Part shown: one piece after another, positions 1 through 8,134 of the stretch
Layout: each line of letters opens with the position of its first letter
Position numbering within the stretch: the first letter of the stretch is position 1
Assembly: GCA_029254005.1 (NCBI GenBank)
Contig: JAQWYJ010000049.1
Coordinates: forward strand, 1 to 39,246
Direction of reading: 5' to 3'
DNA from: Porticoccaceae bacterium
GTDB lineage: Bacteria; Pseudomonadota; Gammaproteobacteria; Pseudomonadales; Porticoccaceae
Length of the DNA: 39,246 nt
The notes under the pieces: generated by a model
What the model saw: only the letters and a program-made list of their open reading frames with translations
Databases searched by the model: none
Told to the model about the DNA's origin: nothing
Translations under genes and position numbers: made by a program

Positions 1-1
1 C

Positions 2-751
2 CCATTTGATGCAAGTGAAACCTCTGACTCAGATGGTGATGGTGTAGGTGATAATGCAGACTGGGCGCCAAACGACAGCTCCGAATCAGCTGACTCAGAT
101 GGTGATGGGGTTGGCGACAATGAGGATCAGCTACCTAATGATGCAAGTGAATCAGTTGATACCGATCTAGATGGCATAGGTAATAATGCTGATACTGATG
201 ATGACAATGATGGTATTGCTGACAGCGATGATGCCTTCCCTCTAGATGACCGTTATGCTGCAGATTCTGACAATGACGGTATGCCGGATGTTTGGGAAAC
301 GCAGTTTGGTCTGGATCCTAATGACCCTGCTGATGCGAGTCTAGATACTGATGGAGATGGAGTAACTAATTTGGCAGAGTTCTTGGCCGGCACACCACCT
401 TCAGGTTCTCTTGATATTGATGGTAATGGTGAATACGATGCGCTTACCGATGGCCTGCTGTTACTCAGAGGTATGTTTGGCCTAACCGATGCGGCTTTGG
501 TAGAGGGTACTATCGGCGATAATGCTCTCTATAGTTCATCAGACCAAATTCTGGCGCAGATTGCTCGGCTAGATGATCTTATAGATGTCGATGGTAATGG
601 CGAGATTGATGCCTTGACTGATGGTTTAGTTACCTTGCGTTACTTATTTGGCTTGCGCGGAGATGTACTAATCGAGGATGTGGTTGGTCTTGGGGCTACC
701 CGAACCAGCGCAGCTCAGATAGAGGCGCATCTCGCGTCTCTGAGCCCATAA
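2..751 (+). CDS. Secreted calcium-binding repeat protein, 3' end (thrombospondin type 3 and dockerin-like repeats)
   Basis: This is the C-terminal part of a larger protein whose start lies before the window; the frame is open from base 2. The first ~90 residues are Asp/Asn-rich repeats of the type DSDGDGVGDN, typical of thrombospondin type 3 calcium-binding repeats. After a linker come two copies of a dockerin-like EF-hand unit, with cores IDGNGEYDALTDGLLLLR and VDGNGEIDALTDGLVTLR, about 60 residues apart. Such pairs end many large secreted or surface proteins of marine gammaproteobacteria and may act in surface attachment or stability; that role is inferred. The catalytic or adhesive part is outside the window, so the function is unknown. 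Confidence 0.85.
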   Translation, partial: PFDASETSDSDGDGVGDNADWAPNDSSESADSDGDGVGDNEDQLPNDASESVDTDLDGIGNNADTDDDNDGIADSDDAFPLDDRYAADSDNDGMPDVWETQFGLDPNDPADASLDTDGDGVTNLAEFLAGTPPSGSLDIDGNGEYDALTDGLLLLRGMFGLTDAALVEGTIGDNALYSSSDQILAQIARLDDLIDVDGNGEIDALTDGLVTLRYLFGLRGDVLIEDVVGLGATRTSAAQIEAHLASLSP

Positions 752-808
752 CATTGAGTATAAGCAGCGCACATTGCTTTAGTGTCGTTGCTGGAGTTTA
801 GCATAGAC

Positions 809-835
809 ATAAGCGCCTAAAATTTAGGCACTTAT
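809..835. terminator. Palindrome between convergent gene ends
   Basis: An ATAAG-c-GCC arm pairs with GGC-a-CTTAT around an AT-rich centre (core GCCTAAAATTTAGGC at 815-829). It covers the stop codon of the leftward kinase gene and lies in the gap after the rightward repeat-protein gene. There is no clear U-tract, so termination is a guess from position and symmetry. Confidence 0.4.
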
Positions 836-1702
836 AGTGCGATTTACCCCCAATCGGAATAGATGATCGGCTCTGCCAGGCATTTCTTCTAGGCAATATT
901 CGGTGATTCTCTGAAAATAAGCAATGAAATCACCGATTTCTTGTTTACTCATGATACTTGACACAGTGAGGTCGTGTTGCTCAAGATTAAGTTTTTTACT
1001 TAGCTTTTGTTCTTGTTCCAAGCGCCATTGAAACACCTGGTCAAAAGAGGGTGCGGCTAACATTATTAATCGGTGAGCCATGGCGAATAGCTTCTGATAG
1101 TCTTTGCCTAATTTGTTGTTAACATAATGCCGCCAGATACCCTCAGGATCCGATATTGACTCAAGAGCATTGATAGGTTTAGTTAGCTCTTGTTTAGGCA
1201 GTGGCTTGGCGCCAAAACACCAGCCCTCTATAACAATCAGTGCCACAGGCCCTTTGATAATCTCGCTATCAGATAAGGCTACACGCTCATCAGTGCTTTT
1301 ATCAAAGCGGGTAATACGTGTTGGTAGTCCAGAACAAACTGCGTTTATGGTATTTATTGCAAGATCTATATCATGAGTTCCAGGCACTCCTCGCGTCGCG
1401 AGTAAGGGATGAACAGTGTCGCTCAATTTTTGTCGCTCATGTTTTGTGTAGTAGAAGTCATCCATAGATAAGGCAAGAGTTTTCACTCCTAGCTCATCGG
1501 CAATGCGTGTACACAAATAATCGGCCAATGTAGACTTTCCAGAGCCCTGACTACCATTGATACCAATAATTTGAGTCGATTGATTTTGCTCATAGATTCG
1601 ATGAATTTCCGCGATGATATGCCCAAAGTGTTGATTGGCATGATGTATATAGGTTTCAGGCAGCTGATGCTGGCTCAGAAATTGCTGTAACGATAAATTC
1701 AA
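824..1702 (-). CDS. D-glycerate 3-kinase-like P-loop kinase
   Basis: This 292-residue protein resembles the P-loop kinase family of plant glycerate kinase and yeast YGR205W, which phosphorylates D-glycerate to 3-phosphoglycerate. Seen directly: a Walker A GSQGSGKS at about residues 50-57, a strand ending SMDDFYYTK near residue 80, the TRGVPGTHD segment near 105-113, and VIEGWCFG in the second half. The length fits the family. It is divergent from the phosphatase gene and convergent with the repeat-protein gene, so it is probably its own transcript. Substrate assignment rests on family resemblance; a pantothenate- or uridine-kinase-like activity is less likely. Confidence 0.75.
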   Translation of the reverse strand: MNLSLQQFLSQHQLPETYIHHANQHFGHIIAEIHRIYEQNQSTQIIGINGSQGSGKSTLADYLCTRIADELGVKTLALSMDDFYYTKHERQKLSDTVHPLLATRGVPGTHDIDLAINTINAVCSGLPTRITRFDKSTDERVALSDSEIIKGPVALIVIEGWCFGAKPLPKQELTKPINALESISDPEGIWRHYVNNKLGKDYQKLFAMAHRLIMLAAPSFDQVFQWRLEQEQKLSKKLNLEQHDLTVSSIMSKQEIGDFIAYFQRITEYCLEEMPGRADHLFRLGVNRTISA

Positions 1703-1791
1703 TACGTTAGTCTATGTAGGTCAATTGTTAGGACTACGATAAACAGTAGCACAAATTATTTGCTGATAAAATATCTATATCTTGAACAGTT

Positions 1792-1808
1792 TAGTCATAA
1801 ACATGTAG
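1792..1808 (+). promoter_or_regulatory. Possible Pho box upstream of the alkaline phosphatase
   Basis: TAGTCAT-AAAC-ATGTAGT has two imperfect 7-base half-sites at the 11-base period of PhoB boxes (consensus CTGTCAT-N4-CTGTCAT). Five of seven bases match in the first half and four in the second. Its position about 50 bases before an alkaline phosphatase gene supports it; the match itself is weak. Confidence 0.3.
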
Positions 1809-1857
1809 TCTCAATTATGCGACACTCCAAAGATTATTTAATGGTAAGGAAGAATCT

Positions 1858-3252
1858 ATGAAATATCGATTTATAAAGATTAGCGTTGGTCTTTGTTTAT
1901 GGACATTGTTAGCTGGTTCAATTGGGCTTTCTAATACAGTTGCGGCTAAAAATGTAATTTTAATTATTGGTGATGGAATGGATGATAATCAAATTACCAT
2001 AGCGCGTAATTACCTAGTGGGTAGTCGTGGTAAATTACTTTTAGACCAATTACCAATGCGCAGTGCGGTTCAAGTGTTGACTGTCGATGAGAAAAATCCT
2101 CAGAGAGCATTGTATGTCGCAGATTCTGCAAATAGTGCTACGTCTATGGCAACCGGCGCCGTTACAAGCCCCGGGCGCATAGGTACGACTGCTAGTTCTG
2201 ACCAAGATGTTATTAATCTTGTTGAGCTTTCCCAACAGCAAGGTATTAAGGTTGGTTTAGTAACTACCTCTAGCATTACTGATGCCACTCCGGCCTCTTT
2301 TTATGCCCACATTAGTGAGCGTGGTTGTGAAAACCCCAATGCTATGGTTGAGTATGAAAAATACGCAGGGATTATTGTTGATTGTTCGCAAGATTTAAAA
2401 GCTAATAAAGGCCTTGGATCAATCTCAGAGCAGTTAGTTAGATCAGGAGTGGACGTGGCTTTAGGTGGTGGAATGATGCATTTTATTCCAGCTATGGAAG
2501 GTAGTGACATTAGCGTTCTAACTGAAGCTGTCAATCAAGGCTACAAAGTCGTGACGCAGGTGGATGAGCTAAAGGGGCAACATGGTGGAAAATTGTTAGG
2601 TTTGTTTTCCCCAAGTACTATGCCGGTTAGATGGCAGGGGCAGGATGGTCGAAAAGCTGAAAAGCCTGAAACTAGTTTCATGAACATATTCCATCCTTTG
2701 CTAGGGTCTGTGATCTATCCTGAACCAATGCTGTGTGAGGATAATCCTGATTATGGTGACATGCCAAGTCTGGCTTTGATGAGTGAAACCGCTCTGGCAG
2801 AGTTAACCACCAATGGAACTAACTCATTTTTTTTAATGATCGAATCTGCTTCAATTGATAAACAGGCACATGAACGCAAGGCGTGTGGCAGTATTGGTGA
2901 GTTACAGCAGCTTGATGAGGTTTTAGCAGTAGCCCTTAAATTTGCCAATACCCACCCGGAGACCTTGATTTTAGTTACCGCAGATCATGGACATGCAGCT
3001 CAAGTGCTCCCTGAGCGAACTATTTATGAGGCCCTTGATGTTCCAATTCATTCTCCTGGTCAGGTAGCGCGGATTAAAACGCCGGAGGGTGCAATAATGA
3101 CTGTCAACTATGCAACTAATAACTTTGTTAGTGAGGAACATACTGGTGTCAATGTGCCTCTGTTAAGCAACAATAATGGTGTTGGTAGAATCCCTACAAT
3201 GCTCACACAGCCTGAGATTTTTACCATTGTTAAAGACTATCTATTTGATTAG
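1858..3252 (+). CDS. Alkaline phosphatase, PhoA family
   Basis: A 464-residue exported phosphomonoesterase that would release phosphate from organic esters in the periplasm. It begins with a signal peptide (hydrophobic stretch ~10-28, likely cut after TVAA). The metal-binding IIGDGMDD lies at residues 36-43, and the nucleophile motif DSANSATSMATG at 89-100 puts the catalytic Ser at 90. TADHGH (374-379) and EEHTG (His428) supply the remaining zinc ligands expected of the family. A GGAAG ribosome site precedes the ATG. A GST and an FGE-like lipoprotein follow on the same strand at short spacing, so they may be co-transcribed. The family is clear; induction by phosphate shortage is only suggested by the weak Pho box. 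Confidence 0.9.
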   Translation: MKYRFIKISVGLCLWTLLAGSIGLSNTVAAKNVILIIGDGMDDNQITIARNYLVGSRGKLLLDQLPMRSAVQVLTVDEKNPQRALYVADSANSATSMATGAVTSPGRIGTTASSDQDVINLVELSQQQGIKVGLVTTSSITDATPASFYAHISERGCENPNAMVEYEKYAGIIVDCSQDLKANKGLGSISEQLVRSGVDVALGGGMMHFIPAMEGSDISVLTEAVNQGYKVVTQVDELKGQHGGKLLGLFSPSTMPVRWQGQDGRKAEKPETSFMNIFHPLLGSVIYPEPMLCEDNPDYGDMPSLALMSETALAELTTNGTNSFFLMIESASIDKQAHERKACGSIGELQQLDEVLAVALKFANTHPETLILVTADHGHAAQVLPERTIYEALDVPIHSPGQVARIKTPEGAIMTVNYATNNFVSEEHTGVNVPLLSNNNGVGRIPTMLTQPEIFTIVKDYLFD

Positions 3253-3299
3253 TATGCAAGTAAACGGACACGTAAACTAATACCTTCAAGGAGTAATTA

Positions 3300-3929
3300 A
3301 TGCTTACTATTCATCACTTGGTTCACTCTAGATCACAGCGTATTATCTGGTTATGTGAAGAAATTAATGTCGATTATAAAGTGCTTACCTATCAGCGAGA
3401 TCCTGTGACTTCTCTTGCGCCGCCTAGCTTAGAAAAGATTCATCCTTTAGGTAAGTCGCCAGTGATTACCGATGACAGTCAAACCATAATTGAATCTGGT
3501 GCAATTATTGACTATTTACTTCGCAAACATGGCAATGGTCAGTTTCGTCCAGTACTTGGCACTTGGCATCATGAGCAGTATTTACAATGGCTGCATTATG
3601 GCGAAAGTGGTGCGGCGCTGCCGCTGATGTTGAAGTTATATACATCTAAATTACCAGATTCTGGTGAAGCGCTTCAGCCTCGTATTAGTGACGAATTAGA
3701 GCGGCATCTTGGTTATATAGAGCAGTCATTAGAGGGTGTAGAATGGCTGGTAGGGAACGCCTTCAGTGGTGCGGATATTCAGTTGTCTTTTGTTGCTGAA
3801 ATTGCGCCTTTATTGCATACAGTAGATAAATTACCAAATCTACTGGCATTTCGAGATCGTTGTCAAAATCGATCAGCTTATCGTCGTGCCCTGTCAAAAA
3901 CTGAACCCTATGCCTACGGACCTAAATAA
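3300..3929 (+). CDS. Glutathione S-transferase family protein
   Basis: A 209-residue cytosolic protein with the two-domain GST plan. The N-terminal thioredoxin-like half carries HSRSQRIIWL near the start (the Ser region that activates glutathione), LGKSPVITDD around residues 50-60 and ESGAIIDYLL just after it. An all-helical C-terminal half follows, with the family's W-L-x-G-N-x-F-S-x-A-D-I-Q pattern near 140-160. It follows the phosphatase gene by 47 bases with an AAGGAG ribosome site, and its stop is two bases before the next ATG. The substrate cannot be told from sequence. Confidence 0.88.
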   Translation: MLTIHHLVHSRSQRIIWLCEEINVDYKVLTYQRDPVTSLAPPSLEKIHPLGKSPVITDDSQTIIESGAIIDYLLRKHGNGQFRPVLGTWHHEQYLQWLHYGESGAALPLMLKLYTSKLPDSGEALQPRISDELERHLGYIEQSLEGVEWLVGNAFSGADIQLSFVAEIAPLLHTVDKLPNLLAFRDRCQNRSAYRRALSKTEPYAYGPK

Positions 3930-3931
3930 TT

Positions 3932-4930
3932 ATGCACGGTATCAATAAATTGTTAGCAACAGTTGGCTTAGTTACCGGTGTTTTTGTTTTAAGTGGGTGT
4001 GGAGAGGACAATGCACCGATGGTCTGTTTGTCTGAATCTGATGCGATTGCTACCGTTGATATTAAAGGTAGTGCGTTTAGCTTTGGAGACAACCGTTATT
4101 ATCCTGATGAAGGGCCCGTTAAAGTTCTCAGTGTAGATGACTTTAATATTGATAAAACTGAGGTAACTAATGAGCAATTTGCGCGCTTTGTCGCGGCCAC
4201 TGGATACATTACTGCTGCTGAAATTGGTCTTGCAGAGGATCAGTTTCCCAATATTCCCGCCGAATTTAGAGTGCCAGGTTCTATGGTTTTTATAGCGCCT
4301 GATATGAATAAACCTAGTTCGCCCGCATCTTGGTGGAAGTTTGTTGCTGGTGCCAATTGGCGCCAGCCTGAAGGTCCCAACAGCACTATTGTTGGTATGG
4401 AGTCTTTTCCTGTAGTGCACATCATTCATGGGGATGCAGTGGCCTATGCTACCTGGATGGGTCGGCGATTACCGACAGAGGCAGAGTGGGAATATGCCTC
4501 TCGTGGTGGCCTTGATGGAGCCTCTTTTTCTTGGGGGGAAGAATCACCAAATAAAGGTCAGGCGCGCGCTAATACGTGGCAAGGTCGTTTTCCCTATACC
4601 AATATGAAAGAGGATGGTTATGATGGTCGTGCCCCGGTAGGATGTTTTCCCGCCAATGGGTATGGCTTGTATGACACTACTGGCAACGTGTGGGAGTGGA
4701 CTGAAACTCCCTATGGTCCAGACCGAAAAAGAAACTATGGAGATGCTGGCTATGATCCTCAACAACCCGGTGTTGTAGTTAAAACCCTTAAGGGGGGATC
4801 GTTTTTGTGTTCTGATAATTATTGCCAGCGTTTTCGTCCAGCGGCAAGGCAGGCGCAGGATATAACTCTGGCATCATCACATATTGGCTTTCGCACCGTC
4901 ACAGACATAAAGCAGACGACAACGCCATAA
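3932..4930 (+). CDS. Formylglycine-generating enzyme-like lipoprotein (SUMF1 domain)
   Basis: A 332-residue protein with a lipoprotein signal (lipobox VLSGC, Cys23) followed by a full FGE-sulfatase domain. The family contains the enzymes that oxidise a Cys in type I sulfatases to formylglycine, and also many relatives without that activity. Here the C-terminal active-site pair is intact: GGSFLCSDNYC gives Cys293 and Cys298 in the same spacing as the two copper-binding cysteines of authentic FGEs. Domain landmarks include DKTEVTNEQFARF, RRLPTEAEWEYASRGG and TGNVWEWT. It is almost fused to the GST gene, separated by two bases. A membrane-anchored FGE would act outside the cytoplasm, which is unusual; no sulfatase lies in the window. 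Confidence 0.82.
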   Translation: MHGINKLLATVGLVTGVFVLSGCGEDNAPMVCLSESDAIATVDIKGSAFSFGDNRYYPDEGPVKVLSVDDFNIDKTEVTNEQFARFVAATGYITAAEIGLAEDQFPNIPAEFRVPGSMVFIAPDMNKPSSPASWWKFVAGANWRQPEGPNSTIVGMESFPVVHIIHGDAVAYATWMGRRLPTEAEWEYASRGGLDGASFSWGEESPNKGQARANTWQGRFPYTNMKEDGYDGRAPVGCFPANGYGLYDTTGNVWEWTETPYGPDRKRNYGDAGYDPQQPGVVVKTLKGGSFLCSDNYCQRFRPAARQAQDITLASSHIGFRTVTDIKQTTTP

Positions 4931-4935
4931 TCGGC

Positions 4936-4962
4936 TTTTACCATTGATTGTGAATGGTAAAA
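4936..4962. terminator. Hairpin between convergent genes
   Basis: A perfect 10-bp stem, TTTTACCATT (4936-4945) with AATGGTAAAA (4953-4962), and a 7-base loop. It sits just after the FGE gene and over the stop of the leftward small gene. The T-rich and A-rich outer edges fit a bidirectional terminator. Confidence 0.6.
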
Positions 4963-5303
4963 CCTAGTGCGCAGATGATGGCGCTGATACCCACAATCAC
5001 ATACTTTAAAAAGTGGTTCAGTGCTTTGTGAGAGCGTTCTGCAGAGTATGCTTTTATATCGACTAATTCTGCAGCTGAAAATCCTGATTTAACCTGATGA
5101 GTATGGTCGTCTAAAAACGCCTTAGCATCTTCAAATTGGTGGTCATATATATTCCATAACCCTACGCTAAAAACTCCAGTAACAAAGCCTGATAAGGAGT
5201 GTGAATGCCTCGATGATACGTGGGTAACGATACCTTGCTGTTCAAGGAGCAAAGCATCCACCTCTGCTTGACGCATTCCATGATATTGTTGAAGCAATTT
5301 CAT
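4938..5303 (-). CDS. DUF2007-like small membrane-anchored protein
   Basis: A 121-residue protein. The N-terminal ~65 residues (MKLLQQYHGMRQAEVDALLL, then an EQQGI turn) look like the DUF2007 fold, a small ferredoxin-like domain annotated as a putative signal-transducing protein. The C-terminus has one hydrophobic segment (YVIVGISAIICALGFTI) that should anchor it in the membrane. It lies downstream of rlmA on the same strand and could be co-transcribed, though an inverted repeat separates them. The DUF2007 assignment is from pattern only; the function is unknown. Confidence 0.55.
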   Translation of the reverse strand: MKLLQQYHGMRQAEVDALLLEQQGIVTHVSSRHSHSLSGFVTGVFSVGLWNIYDHQFEDAKAFLDDHTHQVKSGFSAAELVDIKAYSAERSHKALNHFLKYVIVGISAIICALGFTIHNQW

Positions 5304-5316
5304 CAGTCTCTCATTA

Positions 5317-5341
5317 TGATACTATTTTGGCCATAGTATCA
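5317..5341. repeat. Intergenic inverted repeat
   Basis: Perfect 9-bp arms TGATACTAT and ATAGTATCA flank the 7-base spacer TTTGGCC. It lies between rlmA and the DUF2007-like gene. No U-tract follows on either strand, so an operator or a processed hairpin fits at least as well as a terminator. Confidence 0.5.
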
Positions 5342-5362
5342 CCGAACAAGGACTATTTAACA

Positions 5363-6223
5363 TCAGCGACTTATTTTCTCATACACTCGCAAATGGAAAT
5401 CGATAGGTGTTGTTAAAATGGGCAGAGCAACTAGCAGCTTTTTTTGTTCGGGGCTGGTTTGCCAGTAGTAGGGCGTCATGGTTAATAGGTTTTCAATATC
5501 TGTATTTTTTACACTGATGGTTTGCTGCAAATTATGGGATCTTTTTAGCGCAAACAATCTCTGTTCGTCGGTTGATTTAAAATTACCCTGGTGAGGTTGA
5601 TGCTGATCATAAATGTATGAGGTTAAACCACTCAAATGTTGCTCGCCGGGACCCACCATAATGAGTATTCCGCCAGGTTTTAATACCCGTGCCGTTTCTT
5701 TTGGGCACAGTGGCGAGAACACCGATAAAGCGACGTCAATGCTCTGATCAAACAGTGGGAGGCTATAGGCGCTATCGACGATCAGTTGAGCATCAAACTT
5801 ACGTTTTGCCGCAAGCTTTACTCCAGATTTAGAGATGTCTACACCAATCAAGTTGAGATTTTCTAAAGCCTTTGTTTGAGATAGGTGTTGTAAGTAATAA
5901 CCCTCGCCACATCCTATGTCCAGAAGAGTTTTCACAGAACATATAGATTCTTGATTGATCAGCTCCGCGACGGAATTAGCAAGACATCGATAGTAGCCGG
6001 CATTTAAAAAGGCTTGCCGACTTTTCATCATTTGATCACTGTCACCGGGGGTTTTGCTACGTTTGTGTTGGGCTAAATGTAGATTGATGTAGCCCTCTCG
6101 GGCCACATCAAAGCTATGTAGATTAATACATTGATAACATTTATCTAGCTGAGCTAGAGCGAGTTGGCCATCGCAGTTAGGACACTTTAGTGCGGTGACC
6201 AGACGCTTCGTTCGGTTTAAAAT
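5363..6223 (-). CDS. rlmA: 23S rRNA (guanine-N1-)-methyltransferase RlmA
   Basis: RlmA methylates G745 of 23S rRNA in helix 35. The body has the SAM-binding [15 protein letters not shown] and the family blocks [17 protein letters not shown] and PGDSDQMM. The N-terminal zinc finger is also present, in frame, upstream of the first ordinary start codon (GTG, 6106): CPNC, then [11 protein letters not shown], matching the Cys/Cys/Cys/His ligands of E. coli RlmA. That frame is open back to 6241 but holds no ATG, GTG or TTG before the finger. The start shown here is ATT at 6223, ten bases after a GAGG; CTG at 6202 is the alternative. Either start overlaps or abuts the fhs stop, suggesting translational coupling. 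The function is secure, the start is not. Confidence 0.85.
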   Translation of the reverse strand: MLNRTKRLVTALKCPNCDGQLALAQLDKCYQCINLHSFDVAREGYINLHLAQHKRSKTPGDSDQMMKSRQAFLNAGYYRCLANSVAELINQESICSVKTLLDIGCGEGYYLQHLSQTKALENLNLIGVDISKSGVKLAAKRKFDAQLIVDSAYSLPLFDQSIDVALSVFSPLCPKETARVLKPGGILIMVGPGEQHLSGLTSYIYDQHQPHQGNFKSTDEQRLFALKRSHNLQQTISVKNTDIENLLTMTPYYWQTSPEQKKLLVALPILTTPIDFHLRVYEKISR

Positions 6224-7884
6224 AGTCCCATAACCTCGCCATCAGCATCTATATCAATATTATTAGCGGCCGGAATTCTTGGTAGTCCTGGCATAGTCAT
6301 GATGTCACCACAAACTACCACAATAAAACCAGCACCTGCAGACAGACGTACTTCACGAATGGTCATAATGTGGCCGATTGGCGCTCCTTTAAGGTTTGGG
6401 TCTGTTGAGAAACTATACTGACTTTTAGCGATACAAACCGGAAAGTGGCCGTAGCCAGAATCCTCAAGGGTTTGAATTTGATCTCGTATTTTTTGATCAG
6501 CTATAATATCCTCAGCGCGATATAGTGTGGTCGCGATAGTTTTGATTTTGTCCCAAATGGGTAATTCATCAGCATACAGTGGTGTGAAATCAGCTACCCC
6601 AGAGTCAGCAATACGAACCACTTCCTCTGCGAGCGCCTCGGTGCCAGCACCGCCATCAGACCAGTGTGTGCACGATACGGCCTTTACTCCAGCAACTTGA
6701 GCAATCCGTTGGATCATAGCTACTTCAGCATCTGTATCTGTAATAAATCTGTTTACTGCGACCACCACGGGGACGCCGAAGGACTTGACGTTTTCAATAT
6801 GTCGGATCAAATTATTGCAACCTTCTTGAACTGCGGAAACATTCTCTTGGCTCAATGCCTCTTTAGCTATTCCACCATGCATTTTAAGCGCTCGGACAGT
6901 AGCAACAATTACTGCTGCCGCTGGTTTTAAGTCTGCGCTTCGACATTTGATGTTAAAAAACTTTTCGGCACCTAAATCAGCGCCAAACCCTGCTTCTGTG
7001 ACTACATAGTCTGCCATTTTTAGGCCAGCTCTCGTGGCAATTACTGAATTACAGCCATGGGCAATATTCGCAAAAGGGCCGCCGTGAATAATGGCCGGAT
7101 TATTTTCCAATGTTTGCACTAGATTGGGGGCAATAGCATCTTTCAGGAGTACAGCCATCGCGCCAATTCCTTTTATCTGACTAGCCAAAATTGGCTTATG
7201 ATCTCCAGTGTAGGCCACTACAATTTTGTTAAGTCGAGCTTTTAAGTCATCCAAATCATTAGCTAAACAAAATATAGCCATAATTTCAGAGGCTACGGTG
7301 ATGTCATACCCATCCTGACGAGGAAAGCCATTTCCCGGGCCGCCAAGCCCGCAATTGATATTGCGCAGAGCTCGGTCATTCATATCGATGACGCGCTTCC
7401 ATTGTACCCGCCTAGCGTCAATCTCAAGATCATTGCCCCAGTGGATATGGTTATCTAATAGGGCCGACAATAGGTTGTGAGCTGCACCAATGGCATGAAA
7501 ATCGCCGGTAAAGTGTAAATTTATATCTTCCATGGGTACCACTTGCGCATAGCCGCCACCTGCAGCACCGCCTTTCATACCAAAACAAGGACCTAAGCTA
7601 GGTTCGCGTAAACAGACTATAGACTTTTTACCAATCCTGTTGAGCGCGTCGGTCAAGCCAACGGAGGTAGTTGTTTTACCTTCACCGGCGGGCGTTGGGG
7701 TAATGGCAGTCACTAAAATCAATTTGCCATCAGGTCGGTCGTCTAATGTAGTTAGGTACTCTGGATCAATTTTCGCCTTCGTTTTGCCATAAGCAATAAT
7801 GGCTGAGGTAGGAATATCTAATTTGTCAGCCACCTCTTCGATGGGTTTCATTGTCGCATTACGGGCAATTTCAATATCACTCAT
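6217..7884 (-). CDS. fhs: Formate-tetrahydrofolate ligase
   Basis: A 555-residue enzyme, full family length, that interconverts formate + ATP + THF with 10-formyl-THF. Seen: the ATP-binding [16 protein letters not shown] near residues 61-76, [36 protein letters not shown], and the C-terminal [12 protein letters not shown] block. An AAGGA ribosome site lies nine bases before the ATG. It is divergent from the methylamine operon across a 250-base regulatory gap, and its end meets rlmA. Beside demethylases, its likely direction is release of formate with ATP recovery; that direction is inferred from the neighbours. No folD is present in the window. Confidence 0.96.
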   Translation of the reverse strand: MSDIEIARNATMKPIEEVADKLDIPTSAIIAYGKTKAKIDPEYLTTLDDRPDGKLILVTAITPTPAGEGKTTTSVGLTDALNRIGKKSIVCLREPSLGPCFGMKGGAAGGGYAQVVPMEDINLHFTGDFHAIGAAHNLLSALLDNHIHWGNDLEIDARRVQWKRVIDMNDRALRNINCGLGGPGNGFPRQDGYDITVASEIMAIFCLANDLDDLKARLNKIVVAYTGDHKPILASQIKGIGAMAVLLKDAIAPNLVQTLENNPAIIHGGPFANIAHGCNSVIATRAGLKMADYVVTEAGFGADLGAEKFFNIKCRSADLKPAAAVIVATVRALKMHGGIAKEALSQENVSAVQEGCNNLIRHIENVKSFGVPVVVAVNRFITDTDAEVAMIQRIAQVAGVKAVSCTHWSDGGAGTEALAEEVVRIADSGVADFTPLYADELPIWDKIKTIATTLYRAEDIIADQKIRDQIQTLEDSGYGHFPVCIAKSQYSFSTDPNLKGAPIGHIMTIREVRLSAGAGFIVVVCGDIMTMPGLPRIPAANNIDIDADGEVMGLF

Positions 7885-8040
7885 AGCTATTAGTCCTTGT
7901 TTATGCAGGCTTCGATTATTAGCTCAACATCTTCGGTAAAGTACGCTTTCAACGAATCTCTAAGACCGTCGGTTGATGTCTTAAAAACGACGTTAACACA
8001 GGGTCAATATCTCTTCTATTTTAAGTGGCGTTTTCAGATA

Positions 8041-8059
8041 TACAGTTGTCGTAACTGTA
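8041..8059. promoter_or_regulatory. Palindromic candidate operator, fhs/dehydrogenase divergent region
   Basis: TACAGTT-gtcgt-AACTGTA is a perfect 7-bp inverted repeat. A further ACAGTT half-site follows at 8079-8084, overlapping a consensus -35 box. The placement between divergent fhs and the methylamine operon suggests a regulator site, perhaps for one of the GlxA-type proteins encoded near 19 kb; which protein binds is not known. Confidence 0.5.
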
Positions 8060-8075
8060 CCCCATTGAGGATGGT

Positions 8076-8101
8076 TTGACAGTTACACTCTCAAAAATAA
8101 T
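8076..8101 (+). promoter_or_regulatory. Possible promoter of the methylamine operon
   Basis: A perfect TTGACA (8076-8081) is followed by AATAAT (8096-8101), but the spacer is only 14 bases. An activator-dependent promoter would fit such spacing. The -35 overlaps the third ACAGTT half-site. Confidence 0.35.
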
Positions 8102-8134
8102 GGTTTTTTTAATAAGTTAATGCGAGAGATCAGC

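Noticed and set aside
5363-6106. GTG at 6106 as the real start of rlmA
   Set aside because: It would remove the conserved zinc finger, whose ligands are all present in frame upstream.
7897-8079. 60-residue open frame in the fhs/dehydrogenase gap
   Set aside because: It has no ribosome site or family resemblance, and it lies over the probable divergent regulatory region.
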